From the NCBI GenBank assembly GCA_964035015.1, contig OZ036005.1:3934714-3998713 (forward strand): a stretch of DNA of 64,000 bases, given 5' to 3'. The notes beneath the pieces are model-generated. The model had not been told where the DNA came from, did not search any database, and saw only the letters and a program-made list of their open reading frames with translations. Shown in pieces: positions 46,915 through 58,900 of the stretch. Within the stretch, counting starts at the first letter, position 1. Each line of letters starts with the position of its first letter. A program made the position numbers and the translations under genes. The stretch is from Corallium rubrum. Its lineage: Eukaryota; Cnidaria; Anthozoa; Scleralcyonacea; Coralliidae.

Positions 46915-49900
46915 CTAAAAAAATTCGACAGCGTTATATTATTTACGTATACTGCCTCAGCTGGAGTCCCAATAGCTCAGTGGTTAAGGATAAAGGACTG
47001 GGGGCTAATTATCCTTACTTGCAGCCAGTGGCTGAATTACGAAGGACGCAGATCAACGTGGCCGTGTCGAGGCATATCAAGGCGCTCCAGGCAGTCGCCA
47101 TACGACACAGTTCAGACCACGGATCACAGCTAAGATGTAGGTGTTGATTTTATTGAGGGAGGAAAACCGGAGAACCCCGCGAAAACCCTTCGACGCACAG
47201 GAGAGATCAACGACAACTCTACCCACATGAGTTCAAAGTTCGATAACGGGGTGATTCCCAAGCGGCCACCCATCCAAGTACTAACCCCGTTTAACCTGTC
47301 TTAACTTTTTGGTGAGAGTCAGTGCGCTAACAGCACATGCCACCCGTGCTTCCCTGGGTTCGATTCCCGGTTGGGGCAGTCAGAAAACTTTTCTCTACAG
47401 CAGTGATTCGACCCTGCGAGCAGAGCCTTCTTTTCCTTATTACTTCGCTGAGAGCGAGGAACATTGCCAGAAATTTTCTCAGCGTACGATTCCACGGACT
47501 GGCGTACGGATTTCCGAAAATGTGACACCCAGAATATATAGCTACCTAACCTGAGCCGCTCATCGGCTACTAGTCAGCTGGGCACCGCAATTATCTGAGA
47601 AGGGGAGACCTGAGACCGTGACACCGACTCCCCCCAAGAATCATGCACCTTTCACGCATTTTCTCCCCACCGGAGCACTTACAGCTTGATTTACAAACTG
47701 AAATCTTTTAGCCAAGCTGCTGAGCAGCAACTACATAACCAGGGACGTGGCCAGGATTTTGAAAGGGGGGGAGCCGAAGTCAAAATAAATTTTTAGGGGG
47801 GTCTGGGGGCATGCTCCTCCGGGAAATTTTGAAATCGCTGAAATGCCATTTCCTGGCTTTTGGAGGAAGATTTTACAGACTCTAAAGGTTAAAAAACCTC
47901 ATATAAAATACTCAAAATGCATACACTCAGTAGATTGATTAAATGAATACACTGTTTACAGTTTATTTCCTGACACAATTGATATTGCATCCGTTTTGTA
48001 GTTACATGTCTGTTGTTTTATATCAAAAGGGGGAGCCGCGGCTCCCCCGGCTCCCCCCTGGCTACGTCCCTGTACATAACTCGTAAAGCAAAACAATAAT
48101 AACAAACCTTTGAGAGCCTGGTACACTGTGCTTCTGGGATTGACGTACTCTGCGCAAACGCAGCCGGGTTGATTATTCAGATCAAGGAAATCCCTGGAAC
48201 GATAAACTGTGCCGGGCATTATCGAAGTTTGCGTCGTAAAGTACGTATTAAACTTGTGCGCGTCACTCAGTTTTTGCCAATCCCACCAAATTTTATCAAT
48301 GAAATCGTGATGTAGAAAGAACTCTGGCGCCGAGGCAGAATCTATGGTACACATCGTGCCATCAATGATGCAGTGGACAAGATCGTGGAACGCTCTTCGC
48401 AAAAGAAATTCAAAATCGATAAACTGCGTAGCATTCCCGTTGTCCATGATTAGAGCTTGAACCGCCATAGCATCCGGGGCTCTTCTGTTAAAATCCCGCT
48501 TAAGGCACCCTCCCCCGGCGCTTTGAATCAACGACCACACTGTTTCGCGGAAAGGCCCTGTGTTCACGCAGTTTTCGCTCCCATTACCGTTCCCGCCAAT
48601 ACCGTGTGGCCCTGGGTGCCACACATCGCTCGAGAAAGGATCGGCGCCGACTAAACTCCAGTCCCAGTACGGCACGGTCACGCGACAGTCGATTTCCCGA
48701 AGGAGGTTTTCATACTGGAGAATGAACCAGCGATGCCACGGAAGAAAGAAATCTAATTCGTGAATATTACTGAAAAACATGGTCCTATGGTCCGTAAGCA
48801 GGGATTCGTATCTTTGTTTGTACAAAGGATCTGTTGATACTGTTTTCACGGTGTTCACATAGCGAATCCTTTCGACGGTGGTCATGTCTGTAAATTCCTT
48901 TCGCAGTCTACAACACTGCGCCAATTTTCCTCCCACACATTTACAACGTCTGCCACATTGGTCATAAACTGTTTGACCATAGGAACATCGATTAGAAATA
49001 TCTAAAACAAGAAATGAAACCATAACCGATCAATCGTTTGTCTGAATCAGTAGAAACTGTTCCGCGGAACTGGGCGCAAAGAAGACAAATTATTATCCCA
49101 TAACTTTTGGAGGCTAAAACAAGATTGAATATAGAGGATGAATTCAGCTTTGAGCAATCTTAACAGAGTTGCTCAAACTAATGCAGTCAATAGGAGAGAG
49201 ACTCTCTTCTGTTCACACCACCCTATCTTTAGCAGTGTGTCAATCTGCTAGCATCGTCCTGATGATTATTATGAAGGACGTTTAGTCAATAATCGTCCCT
49301 CATAAATACTGGGGTGAGAGACATTTAGAACTAAGCGTCCCTCATCCAGTATTGATGAGGGAACTGAGACATTAACGTCTGTATTCTAAAAGCTCACAGC
49401 TCACTCACACTCACACTCACACTCACACTCACACTCACACTCACACTCACACTCACACTCACACTCACACTCACACTCACACTCACACTCACACTCACAC
49501 TCACACTCACACTCACACTCACACTCACACTCACACTCACACTCACACTCACACTCACACTCACACTCACACTCACACTCACACTCACACTCACACTCAC
49601 ACTCACACTCACACTCACACTCACACTCACACTCACACTCACACTCACACTCACACTCACACTCACACTCACACTCACACTCACACTCACACTCACACTC
49701 ACACTCACTCACACTCACACTCACACTCACACTCACACTCACACTCACACTCACACTCACACTCACACTCACACTCACACTCACACTCACACTCACACTC
49801 ACACTCACACTCACACTCACACTCACACTCACACTCACACTCACACTCACACTCACACTCACACTCACACTCACACTCACACACACACACACTCACACAC

Positions 49901-52900
49901 TCACACACTCACACACTCACACACTCACACTCACACACTCACACACTCACACACTCACACACTCACACGCGCACGCGCACGCGCACGCGCACTCGCACTC
50001 GCACTCGCACTCGCACGCACACTCACACTCACACTCACACTCACACTCACACTCACACTCACACTCACACTCACACTCACACTCACACTCACACTCACAC
50101 TCACACTCACACTCACACACTCACACACTCACACTCACACACTCACACACTCACACACTAACACACTAACACGCGCACTCGCACTCGCACTCGCACTCGC
50201 ACTCGCACTCGCACTCGCACTCGCACTCGCACTCGCACTCGCACTCACACTCACACTCACACGCACACGCGCACTCGCACTCACACTCAATAAGTGCAAC
50301 TCAACACTCAATACATGAGCCTCCACCCTCACTGAGTACGAGACTACACTCACTTTCTAAACACTATTCAATTGAATGGTTTGAGAGAGTGTAGTTTCAT
50401 ACTCAGTGAGGGTGGGTGGAGACTCATTGCGTGTTGAGTTGCATTTATTGAGTGTGAGGGGCCACTCGTTGAGTGTGTGCGTGAGTGTTAGTGAGCTTTT
50501 AAAATACAGGCGTAATTGTCTCTCTTGAAACAAAGGATTTAATGCTTACGACGTCGAGAACATTTGGACATGGAAATCTATCTGTTTAAAACGTTCTTCA
50601 TCCCGAAACGTACTCTCTCTAAACCCTGCTGCTACTGACCATCATTTTTTGTATTGCATGTATTTATCTTTTTTGTTGTAATAGGAATGTACTTAAATTG
50701 GAGCCTAGCTCTGCTGTACTATCCCACACCTATTATTATTCTCAAATTCATTAATAATTCATGAACCAAAAACAAAAGAAATTAATGTTTAATCAGTGCT
50801 TTGAAATCGGAGGAAAAGTACTAGTGCTTTGGCAAATTATATTACGTTTCAGAGGTATCTTCGGAGTTTTGAGTTTGACAAATCCCGGTAAAGTTCTCCG
50901 TCTCGTATTTGTTAAACTATTACTTAAAAGTGTTATTAAAATATTTTTTGAAAGTGTAATGAATAAATTAAAAAATGGAAACTCGTGATCAGCGAAGTCT
51001 TTGTTCTATCTTTTTGTTTACGTTTATGCAAACTTGTGCGCGGTGAGGACAATGTATTTTTGGTATAATGAAGCAATCGTCCAATAGCAGCGTTTAAGTT
51101 CAATTGCTCAACCGTGTTATTTAAATATCAATAAGGGACCGTTCATTATTTATCGGGGGGGGGGGGGGGGGGGGATGGGTGAGAAAATATGGGACCTGAA
51201 ATTTTTGCTACTTCTTTTGAGGGGACCCTGAAATAATTTATAAGTTCTTAAGGAGGGGCATGAAGTTTTTGTATTAACTGGACAAGGATAAGAGTCTTTG
51301 ATAATCAACATTATTATACAAACAAACCTTTCTTGTTGGGAAAAATCATTCAGAAAAGCCTTTAATTGGAATGATTTTGTGTTGTTTTGTAAAATGTAAA
51401 ATAAAAGTAAAAGTAAACCATAAGGCTCAGGTATTTAGATCCAGGTTGTGTCTTACCATCCTTGGTGTATTGTACGTGTTGGTGAATAGTAGTGGAGAAT
51501 GGTTAATAATTTGAGGTTTAATAAGGTGTTAGGGTCAGTAATAATTATGATTGAGATTAAGGAGAAGGTTAAGGTGACAATTGGTTTAATGTGTGGGTCG
51601 GGTGGGAATTAAGGGTGGGGTTAAGAAGGTTATATTTAGGGTTAAGGTTAGGGTTAGTTTTAAGATTAATGTCAGGATTTGAAGGGTTGGGGGGCACTGA
51701 AATTATGTCAAATAAAAACAGGTGGGCTACCAAATTTTTGAACTTTGCTTGGGGGGTACCTGAAATAAAAAGAAAGTTTGGCAATTTCTCACCCATCCCC
51801 CCCCCCCCCCCCCACCCCCCACACACACACACTCTCCGATAAATAATGAACGGTCCCTAAGGGGAAAACAATTATTTGTGCACGGTGAAGACCTCTCATC
51901 AAAAAATCACAACTCATTATATTCGCTTTAAAATTTGCCGATTGGAATTCTAGAGTGCCTCAAGAACACTTTTGATGGCTTTTGGTGTTACAAGCAGGCA
52001 ACCACCAACAGAAATGTAGCTTATAGACTCAGCCCAATTCTGTTTGGGTGGCAGAGGTTTTTGCCCGAAAAATTTAGGGTTAAATATTGATTTTAAGTTG
52101 TATTTTTCAGCCTTAGTTTACCTTATGAATTTTTCTTGAACATTTCACAGCAATAAACATCAAAATTGCCCGAAATTCCCAGCAGAAAATGCCCGAATAT
52201 TCCTTTGTCAATTTTTTTTTTGGGGGTGGGCAATTTTTTTTTTGGGGGGGGGGGGAGGGGTGGGCGTGAAAACACCAAAGTATAACACCTAGAAAAAAAG
52301 CCACAACAAGGTGAGTTTGTAAAGATTTTAAACCGATTTTAAAACGAAAAGTTCTATAATTCTAAATGACTTTTTGGACGTTTTGATTTGGTAATTTGCG
52401 AATCTGCAGATAACCGTGTTATATTTTGTTCGAGCTGAGCTTTTCATACAAATATTGTTCAGGACATCAAGCTCAGCTGGTGAAGAAACTGAATTTATTG
52501 TCTGCATGTATGGCGATCGGTTTAACATTACATTTTTTGAGTGTTTTTCAGATTTTTTGAGATTTTTTGGATTTTCGGATTTTTAAAGGTGTACGAGATC
52601 GTTTGGTGTGATTTGCCCCTCGGAAAATTCGGGCAACTTGTCAGTGGCGGAAATGTGATGGGGTTGGGGCAGCCGCCCTGCCCCCACATCCATGTCAAAA
52701 TAGTCAATTTGTTGGAAATATTCAACAAAAAAGGGAGGAAAAACCCAACGTTTTTCATGCATTTGTCGGATATTTTTGAGGCTTATCCCCCGACGTGAAA
52801 AGGTGAATTAATGTCCAATTACTAAATAACTCGGTGCATTACCCTTACCTGCTTCCAACAATCGAGTCACTTCATATAAAGCCGAGTAGCTATTTACACG

Positions 52901-55900
52901 AAACACGAAAGATGATCCACTAGACATTCTAAATAGCAGTTTTGCTCTGCGAAAGGATGTTGTTACGCCCATGGCAAAAATGCTCACACGCCGTAGTTTC
53001 AGCCAATATGCAGGAATCACTGGTGAATATCTTTGGCTTGACACGCCGTTTGTGAGGATAAAAATAACTTTTCTTGCGTCAGACCTCGCTCCTGCCGTTT
53101 GATTGAAGATGAGGTTTGTGCGAACATATTCCAGCGCTTCTCTCGTTGCTGTAAGTCCACCTGTGTATCTGAGAATGAACAGAAAAATTTCTCATAAATT
53201 ATCGCGGCTTTACGAAAATTGCCCCAAAACGTTCTTACCACCTATTATGAGAATTTTGCAAAGAGCCAGCATACGCGAAAGAGTACCAGTCTGTATCTTA
53301 TATCAGATCTGTTAAAGTTCATATGAAGCGAAAATTAAGTTTGTCTTATTTGAAAAAACTCATAAAATAATGAAGACTATTAATTTACAGCTCTTCTACA
53401 TGAAACTAATCTTCTACGGATGTGTCTTACACAATACTAAACGTACAATGTTTCAACTTATTTACTCTACTCTACTCCACTCTACCCGACTCTACTCCAC
53501 TCTACTCCACGCCACTCCACTCCACGCCACGCCACGCCACGTCACTACACTGCACCGCACCGCACCGCACCCCCCCACTCCCTCCCTCCCTCCCTCCCTC
53601 CCTCCCTCCCTCCCTCCCTCCCTCCCTCCCTCCCCCCTCCCTCCCTCCCTCCCTCCCTCCCTCCCTCCCTCCCTCCCTCCCTCCCTCCCTCCCTCCCTCC
53701 CTCCCTCCCTCCCTCTACTCTACTCTACTCTACTCTACTCTACTCTACTCTACTCTACTCTACTCTACTCTACTCTACTCTACTCTACTCTACTCTACTC
53801 TACTCTACTCCAACGCCGCTGCCAAACGCTTTGCGCATGCGCGACGTCCGAGCTCGTCCCAGGCTCGTCCTCAGAAAAAGAGCGGGAAAACACTGAAATA
53901 TTTGGACCTGTCCAAGAGTCCGACACAAAAGTTAAAATTATAAGCATACTACCAAAAAGATAAGGTAGGTAATTTGTGCATGGCTTCTTTGTCAATATTG
54001 TAACATATTCTGAATTTACCCCTTCGTAATTTTCTTTACCCTTTTTTTAAAACACAAATGAATAGTCGAGTCTTACTTGGTCTTCACTGTCTGTTTGTTG
54101 TCGCCACCGCTAGTTCCCACTTCTCTTGCAATGTTTACTCAGCGAATTCACGCATGCACAAACCTTTGGCAGCGGTGTTCTCCACACCACACCACTCCTA
54201 AACGCCACTCCACTCTACTCCACTCCTCTACTCCACTCTACTCCTTTTCTCCACTCCTCTACTCCACTCCTCTACTCCACTCTACTCCTTTACTCTACTC
54301 CTTTACCCCACTCCTCTACTCCACTCTACTCCTTTACTCCACTCCTCTACTCCACTCTACTCCTTTTCTCCACTCCTCTACCCCACTCCTCTACTCCACT
54401 CTACTCCTTTACTCCACTCCTCTACCTCTACTCGACTCCTCTACTCCACTCTACTCCTCTACTCCACTCCTCTACTCCACTCCTCTACTCCACTCATCTA
54501 CTCCACTCTACTCCTTTACTCTGCTCCTTTACTCCTCTACTCCACTCCACTCCTCTACTCCACTCCTCTACTTCACTCTACTCGACTTTAACTAAACAAC
54601 TTACGTGATGTTTTTAATTGCTTTCTGAGTACATTCTCGATTCACGTATTTTTTAAAGTTAAATTCCAGTTTAACGTTCGTAGAATAAGAGACAACTGCA
54701 ATTCGAGTTTTTGCTGGGAAAACTGGGAAAAATTCGATCAAATCGGCCACGACTTGCTTTTTTATATCAAAGTTTTGTTGTCCAATGCTGTTAGATTTAT
54801 CCATGATGAAAACAATGTCCAGTTTAGAAGGATCTGTAAATAACAGTGAAGAAAGTTAATATAAAAAGAAGTTAATACAAAAATAGTATCGATTAATTGC
54901 CTCTTCCCTCGATTAAGTGCCTCCCCCGATTAAATGCCTCCCCTGATTACGTGCCTCCCACGATTAAGTGCCTCCCCCGCTTAAGTGCCTCCCCCGATGA
55001 AGTGCCTCCTCCGATGAAGTGCCTCCTCCAATGAAGTGCCTCCCCCGATGAAGTGCCTCCTCCGATGAAGTGCCTCCCCCGATGAAGTGCCTCCCCCGAT
55101 TAAATGCCTTCCCCCGATGAAGTGCCTCTACCAATTACGTGCCTTCCCTGGTTGAGTACCTCCCCGATTAAGTGCTCCCTCGGTTAAGTGCTTCCCCCGA
55201 TTAAGTGCTGCCTCCGATTAAGTGCCTCCCCCGATTACATGCCTTCCCGGATAAAGTGCCCGTATATCGATCGTTTACCCAGGACATCTCCGATTTCAAG
55301 TTTCTCAACAAGGCCCTGGTAACGAGAATGACGTACGTGCTTACCTAATCGCGTTCTTGGTCTTCCATGATATCCATAATATCCATATTGCATTGGGATT
55401 TCCTTTGCTATCCTCAAAAATGATGTTTTTAACTTTTGGTATACACTTCTGGGTGATTGTATGTATCTTCGTGATACTTCATTTTTTTAAAAAGAAATAT
55501 TATTTGTTATTGTCATTGTTGGTGTTGGTGGGTTGTCGTGGTTGTTGTTGTTGGTGGTGGTGGTGGTGGTGGTGGTGGTGTTATTGGTGTTGTTTGTCGT
55601 TGTCGTATGTCGTCGTTAGTCGTTCGTCGGTCTTCGTCGCCACAAGCACGACAGCTCTTGTGCTTGTGGTTTGTGCTTATTTCATTTGCTTGTGCTTGTG
55701 CTTGTGCTTCTGCTTGTTTCGCCCCATCAGAAATCCTTTTTCCGTTTTAGCTTTTGTTTCGTTCTTTTGCTTGTGCTTATTTCACAGTGTGAATCAGGAG
55801 GCTTAAGAGGCTATAAGCATTGGAGTTGGTTTTTTTGCGGGGTGGGAGGTTGGAGAAGATATAAAGCTACAGTAAATTAGGATTGGAATTATAAATGATA

Positions 55901-58900
55901 GAGTAGTAACATGGATATTACAAGTCAGATCAATGAAGTAGTAATGACAAGAAGACATTGATTTGACACGCCTTGAGAACAGAGCATTATTGAAGATTAT
56001 ATAAGAAAACTGAACCTGCGCTTCGAAGGCATATCACTGAAGGCTCTTCATATCTTTTCTTGCGTTAGTTCACTCAGGGCCGTATCCAGGCGGTTTGAGA
56101 CGCCGGTACACCGGTTTGGGCGCTCAAACTAGGTGCCCAAAAATATAAATTATGTACAAGAACTTAAAAATCACCCCTCAGAAGTTAAAAATCACATCTC
56201 AGAATGTGGGAAATAGCATTTTCGAGACTCTAAATTTCAAAGATTATTATATTATTTTTTAGATATTTTTGATTTTTCTGCGATTTTTTCGGATTTGGGG
56301 AATTTTTGCGGATTTTTTGAGATTTTTGCAGATTTTTTTAAAATGTTTTTTGAGATATTTTGAGATTTTTGAGATATTTTGGGATTTTGCGATTCTTAAA
56401 GGTGTACTAGATTTGTTGGAGTGATTTGCTCCTCGGATCTCCCCCGTCGAGCAACGGTAATATAAAGATATTTCTGACTGTTCTGGCTCGGAGTCCCAAT
56501 AACTCAATGGTTAGAGCGCTGGTACGTTAAGCTAGATATCTTGGCTTCGATTCCCGGTTTGAACAGTCATATGACTTTTCTCTGCAGCAGTAATTCGACC
56601 TCAATTCAGTGGCGTAGCCAGGGGGGAGCTGTGGGAGCCGCGGCTCCCCCCTTTAGATATAAAACAACGGACATGTAACTACAAAACTAATGCAATATGA
56701 ATTATGTCAGGAAATAAACTGTAAACAGTGTATTCAATCTACTGAGTGTATGCATTTTGAGTGTCTATGTGACGTTTGCATGTTTTGAGTATTTTATATG
56801 ACATTTTTTAACCTTTGGAGTCTGTAAAATCTTCCTCCAAATGCCAGAAAATGGCATTTCAGCGACTCTCGATTTCAAAATTTCCCGGGGGAGCATCCCC
56901 CCGGACCCCCCTAAAAATTTATTCTGATTTCGGCTCCCCCCTTTCAAAATCCTGGCTACGCCACTGCCTCAATTGAACTTAATCCTCTTCACTTATGATT
57001 AAGAAGAAATTGATTTGGCATAACTTGAGAACAGAGGATTCTTGAAGATTGTAATAGAAAGAAAAATGTGTACGTATAACTCCGAACCAGAATGACAAAA
57101 CTGCTTTTAATAAAAAAGAGATCTGTTTCTAATAAGAATGGACAAAGATTTGAAAAAGAGGACTTTGCAGACTTTAATGTGCACCGACTTATATGTCCTA
57201 CAGCGCAACACTGGAGTTCCCTGTGACAAGAAGAAAGAGATTAACAGGTTATAAGCACTAGAAATGTGAAAAATAGAGTTATTGAAGGATATCAATATAG
57301 AAAGAAGGATGTGGAGGAAATTAACGCCTACGAAAGAGACCCGGAATAAGATCATAAGAATGTGAAACAGGAAATGAACGACCAAGAACTATATATGCAG
57401 CAATGAAAGAAAATACGTCAAACAGGAAGGGATGGAGTGACTTTGTATTAAGAACATGCCTTCTGAAAAAACGCCAATAATAATGATTAATTAATTATAT
57501 GACTATTTTCGCGAGCGGTCTGGAACGCGAAATCCAGCAATTTGATTGGTTCCTGAGCGGTCCGGAATCCGCTGTCCGCTGTCCGCTGACAGTGAGAATT
57601 TTATAAACAATATGAAAGTCATGTAACAAGATGGATAATAATTTCAGAACGTACTACTCCTTGTTGAAATATATCATGCAGGTATGTTAGAAATTTTGTT
57701 AAGCTTTCATTTGATATAGTTCAAGTTTCCATGTTATATGAAACATTTTAAAGTGTTCAAAATGTTCGTAATAATATAACATTTGCTTCTCACAAGTATT
57801 GTAGAATTTCAGATGTTTTTTTATTCAACTACTTAACGCACAACGTGGAGCAATGTGTCAAACAAAAGCAATTAAAAAATGCTATTTGGGGTAGAAAGTT
57901 CAAGATTCTAGCTAAACGGAAAATACTTTAAAAAGAGGAAAACATCTGCCATTTTGGTTTATAGTTCGCAAGAAAGATGGTGTGAACGTTTCTAATATCG
58001 TTTAGCACAGAACTACCATAATTTCTAGATTACGTCGCTCCTATATATAAAGGATAAAAGACTGGGGGCTAATCGTCCTTCCTTGCAGTTCAGTGACTGA
58101 ACGAAGGACGCAGATCAACGTGCCGTGTCGAAGGCATATACATAATACAGATTTTAATTACTTCTTCATAAAAGGGGCTTTTCAAGAGCAATTTACACAG
58201 TTACTAAATTTCAAGTGGCAGAGTCGAAGGCATATTAAAGGCGCTCGAAGCAGTCGCCCTACGACACATTTATGACACACATGTCAGACCACGAATCGCA
58301 GACCTAGGTGTTGATTTTATGGAGGGAGGAAAACCGGAGAACCCGGCGAAAAACCTTCGAAGCACAGGAGAGACCAACTAAACTCTACTCACATGAGTGT
58401 TCCAAGCTCGAGAACGGGGTTATACCCATCCAAGTACTAACCCCGTCGAACCGCGGGCTTAACTTTTGGTGAGAGGCAGCGCTCTATAACAGCACACGCC
58501 ACCCACATATCAAAGGCGTTCTTGGCAGGCGCCATACGACACAGCTCAGACCAACGGCAGATCACAGCGAAGATGTATAGGTGTTGATTTTACGTTAAAA
58601 CCGAAAAGGGTTTTAATGTAGTACGTTCAACTTGGAAGATGTAAAGTTTTGTTAGTTCTTGCTGTACAAGGTGTCGTTATAGATATAAATACACGGGTTC
58701 GAGTCACGTCTAGAGCGCTAAGTATTAACCCATTGTTGGCGCTAGGATGTAGTCTGTCTCAGGGTTCTCCCTTTGAAGACGTTAAAATCGTCTGGTGTTA
58801 GACAGAGGCAGATTAAAACAATAAAGAGGTAGTTTTTGGCATGCTCGTGCAGGAATGTTTGAGAGCTTGTACACCAAGAACTAACAAAACTCTAAAAAAA

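Noticed and set aside
47350..47375. Functional tRNA gene from the B-box sequence
   Set aside because: The A box is about 370 bases away, separated by a nested SINE, and the uninterrupted relative at 56486 has SINE-type downstream sequence.
49394..50353. Ser/Val and Cys/Glu repeat frames
   Set aside because: Translation of the CACACT array.
58430..58475. Functional 5S rRNA gene
   Set aside because: Only the internal control region resembles 5S; the rest of the 120-nt gene is not present and the body is repeated as a SINE.
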